Source: Nitratireductor sp. XY-223 (GTDB lineage Bacteria; Pseudomonadota; Alphaproteobacteria; Rhizobiales; Rhizobiaceae). Taken from it: a DNA stretch of 64,000 nucleotides. Below are positions 1-9,534 of the stretch, piece after piece (the first letter of the stretch is position 1; every line of letters begins with the position of its first letter). A program made the translations under genes and the position numbers. Where the stretch lies: assembly GCF_004959855.1 (NCBI RefSeq), contig NZ_SPNT01000001.1, forward strand, positions 806,001 through 870,000, in the 5' to 3' direction. The notes under the pieces were generated by a model. The model had not been told where the DNA came from. It did not search any database and worked only from the letters and a program-made list of their open reading frames with translations.

Positions 1-722
1 GGCGAGAACGTCAGGGCCGGGGAGCCTTCGAGGTCGCCCGGCATCAGGAAGCGGCCCGGCGGCAGCGTCGACAATGCCCGCTCGTCGCTGCGGCAGTTCC
101 GCAGATATTCGGCGAAGAGGCCGGAAATGCCGCGTGCATGCGTTTCATCGGCGGCGGCGCGAACGTCAATATTCGCTGCGGTATCAAGCCATTGGCGGGA
201 CAGGTCGACGCGGGCGGGCGAGCGTGCGAGGCCGACGGCCATGCGGCTGAAAGCGGCGAAATCCTGCTGCAGGAGCGGCAGGTCAAGAAGCCATTCACCG
301 GGGTAGTCAACGATGTCGATGGAAAGCTTTCCGGAGGAGAGCAGCCTGTTCCAGGCGCTGGCGGATTCATATTCGATGGTCAGGCGCAGTTCGGAGATGG
401 CGCGCGTCGATTGCGGCCAAAGGCGGTCGTCGACCAGGGCACGCACATGATCCTCGTACTGGAAGCGCGGGACCCCGTCGTCGGGCTGGGGTTCGAGATA
501 GGCGGCAGCGATGCGGCCGCTTTGCTGCGCCTTGAACAACGGCAAACGGCCGCCATGCATCAGATTGTGAACGAGTGCGGTGATGAACACCGTTTTTCCG
601 GCGCGCGAAAGTCCCGTCACGCCGAAGCGCATGGTCGGACGCAGCAAATCGCCGGCCCGGTCGACAAGATTGTCGACCGTGATCAGGGCCTCATCCGAAA
701 TGCGGGAAAGAGCAGAACCCAA
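1..722 (-). CDS. YcjX-like P-loop NTPase, 3' end cut by window edge
   Basis: About 240 residues are present and the C-terminus lies beyond the left edge. A P-loop GLSRAGKT sits at residues 37-44, and a DYPGEW motif further on resembles the Walker B/G3 region of YcjX (DUF463) proteins, a widespread family of predicted GTP/ATP-binding proteins of unclear, possibly envelope-stress, role. I chose the TTG at 722-720: the preceding codons in frame run CAA then a TGA stop, an AGCAGGTGA ribosome-binding site lies just upstream, and the next start (ATG at 632) would leave almost nothing before the P-loop. The family is recognised from motifs only, so the cellular role is unproven. Confidence 0.8.
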   Translation of the reverse strand, partial: MGSALSRISDEALITVDNLVDRAGDLLRPTMRFGVTGLSRAGKTVFITALVHNLMHGGRLPLFKAQQSGRIAAAYLEPQPDDGVPRFQYEDHVRALVDDRLWPQSTRAISELRLTIEYESASAWNRLLSSGKLSIDIVDYPGEWLLDLPLLQQDFAAFSRMAVGLARSPARVDLSRQWLDTAANIDVRAAADETHARGISGLFAEYLRNCRSDERALSTLPPGRFLMPGDLEGSPALTFS

Positions 723-904
723 TTGTCACCTGCTTCGCGTGATCGTTGGAGGGGATATAAGAACCCACCCGGCGGCTGTTCAACCCGATGCCGATACGCC
801 GCGTTTTTTCCGAACACCCGCCGTTGTCGTTCCGTTCGCCGACACGGCTGGAGGATATTCAAAATTTGCCTTTTATAACAGCAGGTTCATTGCCGACGCG
901 GCAC

Positions 905-1453
905 TCATCCTTCGACCCGTTGCGCCAGTTTGCGCAACCGTTTGGGCGACAGAAACTCACGCAGATGCCCGCCGCGGCCGATTGTTGCCAGGGGGCCTTC
1001 GAACTTGAGGACAGCGAGCCCGGCGGTCGGAAAACCCTTTTGCAGCCGTTCGCCCGGCCGGTCCTTGGCGGTGGCGCTCAGGAACCGGGCCGTGTCCTCC
1101 ATCATCGGGTTATGTCCGATCAGCAGGACCGGAGACGCGGACTGTTGCGACAGGAGGTCGACGTAGTAACGGTAATCGTTGCTGTACAGCGCATCCACGT
1201 TTTCAACCCGCGGCGGGCTCGCCAGGTTCGACAGAACGATGTCGCAGGTCTGCCGGCACCGCGCTGCGGTCGAGCACAGTACAAGTTCCGGTGGGCGATC
1301 GAGTTTTGAAAGCGCGGCGCCGACGATTTGCGCGTCTTCGATGCCGCGCTCGTCGAGCGGGCGGTCGAAGTCCCGCTGGCCGGGGCGCGCCCAGGCGGAA
1401 TGGGCATGCCGAAGCAAGTAGACGATCGCGGGTTTCGGTGTTTTCTTGTCCAT
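905..1453 (-). CDS. SixA-type phosphohistidine phosphatase (histidine phosphatase superfamily)
   Basis: A 182-residue cytosolic protein of the branch-1 histidine phosphatase (phosphoglycerate mutase-like) superfamily. The catalytic R15-H16 pair lies in LLRHAHSAW and the second catalytic histidine is H114 in LLIGHNP. The length is slightly above E. coli SixA (about 160), which dephosphorylates histidine phosphotransfer domains. The exact substrate cannot be read from the sequence. It is transcribed away from the FAD oxidoreductase at 1636 and toward the YcjX-like gene, with a gap of about 180 bases between them. Confidence 0.85.
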   Translation of the reverse strand: MDKKTPKPAIVYLLRHAHSAWARPGQRDFDRPLDERGIEDAQIVGAALSKLDRPPELVLCSTAARCRQTCDIVLSNLASPPRVENVDALYSNDYRYYVDLLSQQSASPVLLIGHNPMMEDTARFLSATAKDRPGERLQKGFPTAGLAVLKFEGPLATIGRGGHLREFLSPKRLRKLAQRVEG

Positions 1454-1635
1454 GCGCGCTTTCTGCCGTATGCGGGGCCGGTACGGCCCCGTGTCCCGGC
1501 ATTTAAAGCATCATTCGACCGGCGACGCGAGAGGGTGGCGTGCAAATGGTGCCCGGGGTGGGGAAAACGGCGGCCGCCGCGCATTGCGGTCTGTCGGACA
1601 CCGCGCATTCGTGCGAATGCTTCTGCCTGCGACGG

Positions 1636-2955
1636 ATGTTTAGTCCGAAACACAAGGGTGCCTCTTTGCCGCAATCGACCGGCCACGCTGCCATCTACTA
1701 CGCCGCCAAAATGCGGCCCCGTCCCCAGTGCCAGCCGCTCGACGGCCTGGTGGAGGCCGATGTCGCCGTGATCGGCGGCGGGCTCGCGGGTCTGACCGCA
1801 GCGCGCGAAGTCGCGGCAAGGGGGTTTTCGGTCGTGGTTCTCGAGGCCAACCGGATCGGCTGGGGTGCATCGGGACGCAATGGCGGTTTCGTGTCTCCGG
1901 GATATGCGCAAGGAGTCGATGCCATCGAACGTCGCGTCGGCAAGGCGCGCGCGATGCGGCTTCACCGGCTTTCCGTCAAGGGCGTGGACTACATCGAGAA
2001 GACCATACTCGATGCCGGGCGCGAGGACATTGTCGGCGGGCGGGGCTGGTTGCATCTCATCCGCCACAGACGAACGGATGCCCTTCGTCAATGGCAGCGC
2101 AAGATGGCTGCAGAATACGGCGCCGAGCTCGCGTTTCTCGACCGCACCGCGATCCGGGCGCTGCTCGACACCGACCGGTATCATGCCGGCGTCATCGATG
2201 CCCGGTCCTTTCATATCGACCCGTTGGCCTATGCCGAACTGATGCTCGATTTGTGCCGCGACGCCGGCGTGCGCGTTCACGAGGGAACGCGTGCCATCGA
2301 CGTGCGCAAGTCCGGCGCGACCTTTCATGTGCGAACGGCCGGTGGCGAGGTGAGGGCGCCTTCCGTGGTGGTTGCGAGCAGTGCCTATGGCGGCCCGGTC
2401 GCGGCGGTCGAACGCAGCGTTCTGCCGGTGGCGACCTATGTCGTTGTCAGCCGTCCCGCAGGTGAGCGCATCGGCGATGTCATCCGCTATCGCGGCTGCA
2501 TCACCGATCAGCGGCGCGCCGGCGACTATTACCGCGTGGTAGGGGACGAAACCGGGCTGCGTCTGCTGTGGGGCGGGCGCATTACCACCCGGCGCTCCGA
2601 GCCGGCGCGCCTTTCGCGCATGCTGCTTGGCGACATTTTACGCATTTATCCGCAGCTTCGAGGCCTGGAAATCGAGTACACCTGGTCCGGATTGATGGGC
2701 TACGCGCGCCACAAGATGCCGATTGTCGGCGAGATCAGCCCCGGGCTGTTCGCGGCGACCGCATTCGGCGGCCACGGTCTCAACACGACTGCCGCTGCCG
2801 GCCTGGCGGTTGCCGATGCAATTGCCGGCTCGAAGGAGCAACTGACGCTGTTCGAGGACTACAGGACCGCCTGGGGCGGCGGCGCGCTCGGCCGGATCGC
2901 CACGCAGATCGAATACATGCGGTTAAGACTTGTTGACTATATCGACGAAATATAA
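1636..2955 (+). CDS. FAD-dependent amine/amino-acid oxidoreductase (DadA/PuuB-like)
   Basis: A 439-residue protein of the DAO/GlcD oxidoreductase fold. The dinucleotide-binding motif GGGLAG is at residues 47-52 and the GWGASGRNGG flavin loop at 75-84. The C-terminal part has the GGHGLNTT motif typical of gamma-glutamylputrescine oxidase-like flavoenzymes. Such enzymes oxidise amines or D-amino acids and pass electrons to oxygen or quinone; the substrate here is unknown. The open frame continues upstream to an ATG at 1540, but that extension is low-complexity and unlike the family, so the ATG at 1636 is preferred. An internal ATG at residue 26 is also possible. No polyamine or amino-acid operon partner lies beside it. 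Confidence 0.8.
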   Translation: MFSPKHKGASLPQSTGHAAIYYAAKMRPRPQCQPLDGLVEADVAVIGGGLAGLTAAREVAARGFSVVVLEANRIGWGASGRNGGFVSPGYAQGVDAIERRVGKARAMRLHRLSVKGVDYIEKTILDAGREDIVGGRGWLHLIRHRRTDALRQWQRKMAAEYGAELAFLDRTAIRALLDTDRYHAGVIDARSFHIDPLAYAELMLDLCRDAGVRVHEGTRAIDVRKSGATFHVRTAGGEVRAPSVVVASSAYGGPVAAVERSVLPVATYVVVSRPAGERIGDVIRYRGCITDQRRAGDYYRVVGDETGLRLLWGGRITTRRSEPARLSRMLLGDILRIYPQLRGLEIEYTWSGLMGYARHKMPIVGEISPGLFAATAFGGHGLNTTAAAGLAVADAIAGSKEQLTLFEDYRTAWGGGALGRIATQIEYMRLRLVDYIDEI

Positions 2956-3124
2956 GCCAAGCAGAATTGTGAACTTGCTATGACAATTTCGCAATTCAAA
3001 CTAGATGCTTACTTATTCCCGGATCCTCACAAAAAACTGAACTGACCGATGAATTCGCGCTTGTAAGCGCAGGTCGGTGTGGCTATACACACGCCCGAAA
3101 AGCACTGCTAACTAAGGAATCACC

Positions 3125-3544
3125 ATGAATGACATGATCGATCTTGGTTCCTATGTTCCCTCGGACGACGAGGAGTTCATGAATGAGAAGCAGCGTGCCT
3201 ATTTTCGAGCCAAGTTGAATGCATGGAAGAACGAGATTCTGCGCGAGGCGCGGGAAACGCTCGGCAACCTTCAGGAAGACAGCGCAAATCACCCCGATAT
3301 CGCGGACAGGGCCTCGTCGGAAACCGACAGGGCCATAGAACTGCGCGCGCGGGACCGGCAACGCAAACTGATCTCCAAGATCGACGCGGCCCTGCGGCGG
3401 CTCGACGAAGGCACCTACGGATACTGTGAGGAAACCGGGGAGCCGATCAGCCTCAAGCGTCTTGACGCGCGGCCGATCGCTACTCTTTCCATCGAGGCCC
3501 AGGAACGCCACGAGCGTCGCGAAAAAGTCTATCGCGACGAATAA
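3125..3544 (+). CDS. dksA: RNA polymerase-binding transcription factor DksA, one-cysteine form
   Basis: 139 residues. DksA binds the RNA polymerase secondary channel and, with ppGpp, tunes stringent-response promoters. The coiled-coil tip motif D-x-x-D-R-A is intact (D58, D61, A63), which are the residues needed for function in the E. coli protein. The C-terminal globule keeps only the first zinc-ligand cysteine (C101); the other three positions are T104, S122 and A125, so it cannot form the classical four-cysteine zinc finger. This low-cysteine form is known in alphaproteobacteria. The gene stands alone and is followed by a strong intrinsic terminator. Confidence 0.97.
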   Translation: MNDMIDLGSYVPSDDEEFMNEKQRAYFRAKLNAWKNEILREARETLGNLQEDSANHPDIADRASSETDRAIELRARDRQRKLISKIDAALRRLDEGTYGYCEETGEPISLKRLDARPIATLSIEAQERHERREKVYRDE

Positions 3545-3565
3545 CGCACGAAGAAGCAGCAAATG

Positions 3566-3592
3566 AAAAAGGCGGCCGGTGCCGCCTTTTTT
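3566..3592 (+). terminator. Intrinsic terminator after dksA
   Basis: A GGCGGC stem (3571-3576), CGGT loop and GCCGCC stem (3581-3586) are flanked by five A's on the left and six T's on the right. The A/T flanks make it able to work in both directions, so it can serve the convergent fliO gene as well. Confidence 0.9.
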
Positions 3593-3627
3593 GTTTCGAG
3601 GTCAACAGGCGGGCGCAAAGCGCTGCC

Positions 3628-4788
3628 CTAATGTTTCACGGTCAGGTCACCGAGCAGTTTCTTCATTTCGTCTTCCAGAGAAGCGGCCGGCGGTTTCACC
3701 GTATCATCCTTCTCGGATTCAGGCTGCACTTCCGGCTCCTCCTTTTCCGCTGACAGTTTCTGCTGCTCGGCCTTGCTCATCTCGGCCTCCAGCACCCTGT
3801 CGAAGTCGGCAATCAGCTCGTCGGCGGTTACGGTCGGCGCCGGGGCCTCGATATTGTCCGCAGGTTTCGCGGCCGTTTCGACGAGGGGGATGCCGGCCGT
3901 GGCAGCGACAACGGTTGCCTCCGGCGGTTGGGAGGGTTTGCTTTCGGCCTCCTTCGACGGCGCATCGGCTTCCGGCTGCACGGTCGGCGCCGCATCCTCT
4001 TCCGGCAGAACCAAGTCTTTTTCCGGCAGAACAAGGTCCCGTGCCGCTTCCAGAACGTCTTCGAGCTCTGCGGTGATCGCCGGGTCGTCTTTCTTCTCGC
4101 TCGGCGGTTCGACCGCATCGGACACAGCCGCGGAGACAGCGACAGCCGCAAGTTCAGGCGCCGGCGGTTCGATCACGGGCGCGGGCGCCGGTTTCGCCTC
4201 CGTAACGGGCCGTGGCGGTTCCCCGGCCGGTTTTTGCTTGTCAGCCGGTGTGGGTTCGGGCTTGGCCGCCACTTCCTTGGCCGGTGGCGCCGGCGGCTTG
4301 TCGGCCGGCTTCGACGGCGGCACGCTCAGCGGCTCCGTTGTGATCGGCTCGGCCGACTTAGGCGGCGGCGGGGCTTTCTGCGGCTGCGGGCGCTGCTGCG
4401 GCTTCGGCGCCGGCGGTGCCGATGGCTGCTGGGCGGCTGCGGGCTGCTGGGAGACCGCGGACTGCTGGGCCGCGGCTTCCTGCTGCGCGGCGCGCATGGC
4501 AGCGCGGTTGATGCCGCGCTCGACAACGATATCGCTCGGACCGCCGATCATGAGAAGGTGTTCGATATTGTCGCGGCGCACCAGAACGAGCTTCCGGCGC
4601 GCATCAACCGCCGTCGCATCGAGCACCGCGAGTCGCGGCTGGCGGGAGCCACCACCGCGTATGAATGCCATGTGACCGCGCCGCCTCAGGTTCCAAACGA
4701 GAAGGCCGATGGCGATAAGAATGACCACGCCCACCGCAAGCATGGAATAAAGGGACATGCCGTCCGTGCTGAAAAGCGCATCACCCAT
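3628..4788 (-). CDS. fliO: FliO-like flagellar biosynthesis membrane protein with long Pro/Ala/Glu-rich tail
   Basis: 386 residues. One membrane segment (about residues 15-33, VGVVILIAIGLLVW) is followed by a basic stretch and the short FliO beta-domain (RLAVLDATAVDARRKLVLV, about 51-69, then LLMIGGPSDIVVE). FliO helps assemble the FliPQR core of the flagellar export gate. From about residue 100 to the end the protein is a low-complexity Pro/Ala/Lys/Glu-rich tail with two near-identical LVLPEKD/LVLPEED repeats, far longer than the compact E. coli FliO. No other flagellar gene is in the window; an isolated fliO beside dksA is, from memory, common in rhizobia. Confidence 0.75.
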   Translation of the reverse strand: MGDALFSTDGMSLYSMLAVGVVILIAIGLLVWNLRRRGHMAFIRGGGSRQPRLAVLDATAVDARRKLVLVRRDNIEHLLMIGGPSDIVVERGINRAAMRAAQQEAAAQQSAVSQQPAAAQQPSAPPAPKPQQRPQPQKAPPPPKSAEPITTEPLSVPPSKPADKPPAPPAKEVAAKPEPTPADKQKPAGEPPRPVTEAKPAPAPVIEPPAPELAAVAVSAAVSDAVEPPSEKKDDPAITAELEDVLEAARDLVLPEKDLVLPEEDAAPTVQPEADAPSKEAESKPSQPPEATVVAATAGIPLVETAAKPADNIEAPAPTVTADELIADFDRVLEAEMSKAEQQKLSAEKEEPEVQPESEKDDTVKPPAASLEDEMKKLLGDLTVKH

Positions 4789-5091
4789 ATGTATTCAACT
4801 TCATAAACGTCCCACACTCTCGCTTCACCGCTGCGAGTCGGCGAAACCGCCGCTGCGGTAAAGCGTAGATGCCGATTGTGGCGCTTGCAAGCTTGGGGCC
4901 GCCAAAATTCAAACTACACACAATTTGCGCACCGGTTTTACCCATATATGTCAGCCGGTTCAAAGCAATGGCGGCATTAGCAGTGTAAAGGCTGCGTGCA
5001 AATCCCGCTCTCTCTTTCAATGTGTTAACGAATGTGGTCCAAACGGGATATTGTATTTCAAGGGAATCATGCTCGCTTCAAGAGGACGGTG
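4789..5091 (+). other. Intergenic region between fliO and cckA
   Basis: These 303 bases separate the divergent fliO and cckA genes and must carry both promoters. The ribosome-binding site AGAGGACGG lies just before the cckA ATG. I see no convincing sigma-70 pair, CtrA site (only an isolated TTAACG half-site near 5026) or RNA structure. Confidence 0.4.
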
Positions 5092-7680
5092 ATGGCGCGA
5101 GACAACCAGTCGGGAGACTACCCGACGCCGATCATAGACCGGCACTCGAAACCCGGGACCGTGGTTCGCCTGACCGTTCTCGCAATCGTCCTCGTCGGCG
5201 CGGCGATTGCGTTTGTCTATCTCGAAGGACGCGTCAACACCAATCTCGGTCTCGGCCTGCTCGGCATGCTGGCGATGATCGGCATCTTCTATCTTGTCTC
5301 AACCGTGATCGGGTTCGTTCAGATCATGCCGCGCGGCGGCGGCGACATCCTGTCGCGCATTTTCATCGACGGCCATCCCGAAGGCACCGTCGTGACGGAC
5401 AACAAGGGGCGCGTCGTTTACGCAAACCGGACCTATGCTGACCTCATCGGCGCCAACAGCCCGGCCGATGTCCTGTCCATCGAAGCGATCATGTCGAACG
5501 ACAACCAGGCGGCCGAAGCGGTCTACCGGTTGACCAACCAGATCCGCGAAGGCAAGGAGGGCCAGGAGGAGTTCCGCCTGCTCAAGGGCCTCGGCGGCAA
5601 TTCCCCGGGCGCCGAAGGGCCGCGCTGGTACCGGTTGCGTGCCCGGCCGCTCGACATCGGCGATGCCGGCGAACAGCTGCATGCGTGGCAGCTCTCCGAC
5701 ATCACCGCGGAACGCGAAGACCAGGAGAAGTTCTTCCGCGAGCTGCAGCACGCGATCGATTATCTCGATCACGCGCCCGCGGGGTTCATGTCCACCGGCC
5801 AGAACGGCGCGATCGTCTATATCAACGCGACGCTCGCCGACTGGATCGGCCTCGACCTCACCCAGTTCACGCCGGGCTCCATCGCGCTCAACGATCTGAT
5901 CGCCGGCGAGGGCATGGCGCTGATCGAATCCGTCGAGGCGGCGCCCGGGCTCGACAGGACGGCAACGCTCGACCTCGACATGCTGCGCCGGGACGGAAAA
6001 AGCATGCCGGTGCGGCTTGTCCACCGGGTCAGCGCGCCGCGTGACGGCGCACCGGGCGAAAGCCGGACCATCGTGCTCTTGCGGGGCGGCGAGTCGAGCG
6101 GCCCGAGCGAGGCGGCGGCGGAAATGCGCTTCACGCGCTTCTTCAACAACACACCGATGGCCATCGCCTCCGTGGACGGGGGCGGCAAGATCGTCCGCAC
6201 CAACGCGCCTTTCCTGAAAATGTTCTCCGGCGCGGTGTCGCGGGACGACCTGGAAAAAGGCGCGCGCTTCGAAACCGTCGTGCACGAGGCCGATAGGAAA
6301 CTCTTTGCATCGGCGCTTGAGGCGGCGAGCGAAGGGCAGGGGGACATCGCGCCGGTGGACACCCGTCATGCCGCGGACGAGGAACGGTTCTTCCGCTTCT
6401 ATGTCACCGCCGTCATCGACGACGGCGACAGCAAGGAAACCGCCATCGTCTACGCGGTGGAGACCACCGAGCAGAAGGCGCTCGAGGCGCAGATGGCGGA
6501 AACCCAGAAGATGAACGCCGTCGGCACCCTGGCCGGCGGCATCGCACACGATTTCAACAACGTGCTGACGGCCATCCTGCTTTCGGCCGACCACCTGCTG
6601 CTGTCGCTGCGCCCCTCCGATTCCGCCTTCGCCGATCTCATGGAGATCAAGCGCAATGCCAACCGTGCCGCAGTCCTCGTGCGCCAGCTGCTCGCCTTTT
6701 CGCGCAAGCAGACCATGCGGCCGACCGTCCTGTCCATGACCGACGTGATCGGCGACCTGCGCATGCTGGTCGACCGGCTGACCGGAACCCATGTGAAGCT
6801 CGACATCGGCTACGGCAAGGACCTGTGGCCGGTGAAGACGGATCTCGGCCAGTTCGAGCAGGTGATCATCAACCTTGCCGTAAACGCCCGCGACGCCATG
6901 CCGGACGGCGGGACGATCAAGCTCAGCACGGCCAATGTCGAGAGCAGCGAGGTGGCGGCGCTCAACAACCGCGGCATGGAGGTCGGCGACTATGTGATGA
7001 TCGCCATCGAGGACGAAGGAACGGGCATCGCACCGGACCTGCTCGACAAGATCTTCGAGCCGTTCTTCACCACCAAGGATGTCGGCAAGGGCACGGGACT
7101 GGGACTATCCATGGTCTACGGGATCATCAAGCAGTCCGGCGGCTACATCTATCCTGAATCCGAGGTCGGCAAGGGATCGATCTTCCGCATCTACCTGCCG
7201 CGTCATGTCGAGACGGAAGAGGAGGCCGCACCCGAAGCCGCCGCCGACAAGCCCGCGGCGTCGGGCGGTGCCAACGGGTCGGGCGGCCAGAAGGAACCCA
7301 CCGATCTGACGGGCTCGGCGACGGTTCTGCTGGTGGAAGACGAGGAGGCGGTGCGGCGCGGCGGAAAGCGCATGCTGGAGACGCGCGGCTACACGGTGCA
7401 CGAGGCCGGCTCCGGCGTCGAGGCGCTCGACGTGATCAAGGAACTGGAAGGCGATGTTGACATCGTCGTCTCCGACGTCGTCATGCCGGAGATGGACGGG
7501 CCGACGCTGTTGCGCGAGCTGCGCAAGGAATATCCGGACATGAAGTTCATATTCGTCTCCGGATATGCGGAGGACGCCTTTGCGAAGAACCTTCCGGAGA
7601 ATGCCCAGTTCGGGTTCCTGCCGAAGCCGTTCTCGCTCAAGCAGCTGGCAACGGCGGTCAAGGAGGTCATCGACAGCTAG
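5092..7680 (+). CDS. cckA: Cell-cycle hybrid histidine kinase/phosphatase CckA
   Basis: 862 residues from the ATG at 5092, chosen over an upstream GTG/ATG at 5032 because AGAGGACGG precedes it directly. Two hydrophobic segments near the N-terminus (about residues 25-45 and 52-77) anchor it. PAS-like sensory regions follow. The HisKA box has its phospho-accepting histidine at H486 (GGIAHDFNN), the ATPase domain has the N box (NLAVNARDA), EDEGTGI and GKGTGLGLS, and a C-terminal receiver domain has aspartate D795 ([10 protein letters not shown]). CckA feeds phosphate through ChpT to CtrA and CpdR in the alphaproteobacterial cell cycle. It is monocistronic here. Confidence 0.95.
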   Translation: MARDNQSGDYPTPIIDRHSKPGTVVRLTVLAIVLVGAAIAFVYLEGRVNTNLGLGLLGMLAMIGIFYLVSTVIGFVQIMPRGGGDILSRIFIDGHPEGTVVTDNKGRVVYANRTYADLIGANSPADVLSIEAIMSNDNQAAEAVYRLTNQIREGKEGQEEFRLLKGLGGNSPGAEGPRWYRLRARPLDIGDAGEQLHAWQLSDITAEREDQEKFFRELQHAIDYLDHAPAGFMSTGQNGAIVYINATLADWIGLDLTQFTPGSIALNDLIAGEGMALIESVEAAPGLDRTATLDLDMLRRDGKSMPVRLVHRVSAPRDGAPGESRTIVLLRGGESSGPSEAAAEMRFTRFFNNTPMAIASVDGGGKIVRTNAPFLKMFSGAVSRDDLEKGARFETVVHEADRKLFASALEAASEGQGDIAPVDTRHAADEERFFRFYVTAVIDDGDSKETAIVYAVETTEQKALEAQMAETQKMNAVGTLAGGIAHDFNNVLTAILLSADHLLLSLRPSDSAFADLMEIKRNANRAAVLVRQLLAFSRKQTMRPTVLSMTDVIGDLRMLVDRLTGTHVKLDIGYGKDLWPVKTDLGQFEQVIINLAVNARDAMPDGGTIKLSTANVESSEVAALNNRGMEVGDYVMIAIEDEGTGIAPDLLDKIFEPFFTTKDVGKGTGLGLSMVYGIIKQSGGYIYPESEVGKGSIFRIYLPRHVETEEEAAPEAAADKPAASGGANGSGGQKEPTDLTGSATVLLVEDEEAVRRGGKRMLETRGYTVHEAGSGVEALDVIKELEGDVDIVVSDVVMPEMDGPTLLRELRKEYPDMKFIFVSGYAEDAFAKNLPENAQFGFLPKPFSLKQLATAVKEVIDS

Positions 7681-7893
7681 CCGCATTGGCCCAGGCCCCG
7701 GTCGGGTGACGGGATTGGCGCAGTCGGGAAAATGCAGCTAACTGTAGGACAACGATTCGTTATTTGGTGCGCCGGGTGTGGAATTCGCCATATTGCGTTC
7801 CCATCTATCGGCAATCGAAAAGAACACAATGGCGCCGCAATATTGATATTGAAGCCAGTTCAAATCTCATTCACCTTGGACGGGGGAAGCTAA

Positions 7894-8544
7894 ATGTACA
7901 AGAAAATCGCAGTCGCAACGGTGGCGGGCGCCTTCCTGGCGGGTTGCATGACAACCGATCCCTATACCGGAGATCCGCGTCCGACGCGAACGGCCACGGG
8001 TGCGGCGCTCGGCGCAGCGGCCGGCGCGGGGCTCGGGCTGCTGGCCGGCGGCAACGACCGGCGCAACGCGCTCGTCGGCGCCGGTATCGGCCTGCTCGCG
8101 GGCGGCGCCATCGGCAACTACATGGACCGGCAGGAAGCCGAGCTGCGGGCGCAACTCCAGGGAACCGGCGTTTCGGTCACGCGCAACGGCAACAACCTGG
8201 TTCTCAACATGCCATCCAACGTGACGTTCGCGCTTAACCAGGCGCAGATCGATCCGAGTTTCTTCCAGACGCTGAATTCGGTGGCGATCGTGTTGTCGAA
8301 ATACAACCAGACGCTCGTCGATGTTTACGGCTACACGGATTCGACCGGCTCGGCCCAGTACAACCTCGATCTTTCGCAGCGGCGCGCGCAATCCGTTTCG
8401 TCCTATCTTTCGGCGCAGGGCATCGACCCGCGGCGCATGTATGTCGTCGGCTTCGGCGAGGAGCGGCCGATCGCCAGCAACGCGTCGGAAGCCGGGCGGG
8501 CGCAGAACCGGCGCGTCGAAATCCAGATCGTTCCGCTCAGCTAG
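7894..8544 (+). CDS. OmpA-family outer-membrane lipoprotein (YiaD/Pal-like)
   Basis: 216 residues with a lipoprotein signal peptide ending in the lipobox LAGC (Cys18). A glycine-rich hydrophobic segment follows (about residues 35-70, glycine-zipper type with repeated ALGAAAGAG and GIGLLAGGAIG). The C-terminal OmpA domain (about 105-216) has the peptidoglycan-binding features GYTDSTGS, LSQRRAQSV and NRRVEI. It should tether the outer membrane to the peptidoglycan. The residue after the lipid cysteine is Met, consistent with outer-membrane sorting. It stands alone between cckA and the convergent psuG gene. Confidence 0.9.
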   Translation: MYKKIAVATVAGAFLAGCMTTDPYTGDPRPTRTATGAALGAAAGAGLGLLAGGNDRRNALVGAGIGLLAGGAIGNYMDRQEAELRAQLQGTGVSVTRNGNNLVLNMPSNVTFALNQAQIDPSFFQTLNSVAIVLSKYNQTLVDVYGYTDSTGSAQYNLDLSQRRAQSVSSYLSAQGIDPRRMYVVGFGEERPIASNASEAGRAQNRRVEIQIVPLS

Positions 8545-8569
8545 CCGGAACCATCAGCGAAATCCGAAG

Positions 8570-8592
8570 GGCGCCGGTCATTCCGGCGCCTT
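8570..8592 (+). terminator. Hairpin terminator between convergent genes
   Basis: Perfect 8-bp arms GGCGCCGG (8570-8577) and CCGGCGCC (8583-8590) with a 5-base loop. The T-run is short, so termination is probably weak. It sits between the OmpA-family gene and the psuG stop codon. Confidence 0.6.
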
Positions 8593-9508
8593 ATTCGTTG
8601 AGGGAACCGGCGATGCGTGCAGCTAAGCGCGCATTGTTGTGGACCAGCGCGATATTGGTCGCCAGGCTGCGGCCTTCGGTGATCGCAAGTATCTCGTTCA
8701 GCAGGAACGGTGTGACCGCCTTGCCGGCGATGCCTTCCTCCCGTGCCCTGTCGAGGGCGCGGCCGATATGGCCGTTCATTTCCTCGCGCGGTATCTCGTG
8801 CTCCTCGGGCACGGGATTGGCCACCAGCATGCCGCCGCCGATGCCCATGGCGGCGCGCGTGTTGTGAAAACGCGCGATGTCCGCCGGATCGTCGAGGCGC
8901 AGCGGACTTTCAAGGCCCGATCGCCGCGACCAGAACGCCGGCAGTTCGTCGGCGCCGTAGGTGACGACGGGCACACCCCTGGTCTCCAGCACTTCCAGCG
9001 TCTTCGGAATATCGAGGATCGCCTTGGCGCCGGCGCTGACGACGATAACCGGCGTCCTTGCCAGTTCCTCGAGATCGGCGGATATGTCGAAATCCTTTTC
9101 CGCGCCGTGGTGAACGCCGCCGATGCCGCCGGTCGCGAAGACGCCGATGCCGGCAAGTTCCGCCGCGATCATCGTTGCAGCCACCGTCGTCGCGCCGGTT
9201 TTCCCGGCAGCGACCGCGAAGGCAAGGTCGGCGCGCGAGACTTTCAGCGCCTCCGTGGTCTTCGCCAGGACCTCGAGCGTTTCTTCTTCCAGGCCAATAT
9301 GCAGGCAGCCGTCGATGACGGCGATGGTCGCCGGGACAGCCCCCTCGGCGCGGATGATTGCCTCGACCTCGCGGGCCATCTCAAGATTGTCGGGCCAGGG
9401 CATGCCGTGGGTGATGATGGTCGATTCCAGCGCGACGACGGGCCGTCTTGCGTCGAGCGCGGCGCGGACCTCGGTCGAATAGGCCAGGGGGAAGGGGGGC
9501 TTGGTCAT
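8591..9508 (-). CDS. psuG: Pseudouridine-5'-phosphate glycosidase PsuG
   Basis: 305 residues, the normal length for the family. PsuG reversibly breaks the C-C glycosidic bond of pseudouridine 5'-phosphate to give uracil and ribose 5-phosphate. Family hallmarks visible are ALESTIITHGMPWP (E28 corresponds to the catalytic glutamate), the glycine-rich GGIGGVHHG stretch and the MGIGGGMLVANP block. It lies directly downstream of psuK, 26 bases apart, forming a two-gene pseudouridine salvage operon. No dedicated nucleoside transporter is beside it. Confidence 0.95.
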   Translation of the reverse strand: MTKPPFPLAYSTEVRAALDARRPVVALESTIITHGMPWPDNLEMAREVEAIIRAEGAVPATIAVIDGCLHIGLEEETLEVLAKTTEALKVSRADLAFAVAAGKTGATTVAATMIAAELAGIGVFATGGIGGVHHGAEKDFDISADLEELARTPVIVVSAGAKAILDIPKTLEVLETRGVPVVTYGADELPAFWSRRSGLESPLRLDDPADIARFHNTRAAMGIGGGMLVANPVPEEHEIPREEMNGHIGRALDRAREEGIAGKAVTPFLLNEILAITEGRSLATNIALVHNNARLAARIAGSLNE

Positions 9509-9534
9509 GGATGTTTCTGTCCGGTGGCGGTGAA

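Noticed and set aside
3773-4675. 300-codon Ser/Gly/Ala-rich open frame on the plus strand
   Set aside because: Antisense image of the low-complexity Pro/Ala/Glu tail of FliO; no start signal.
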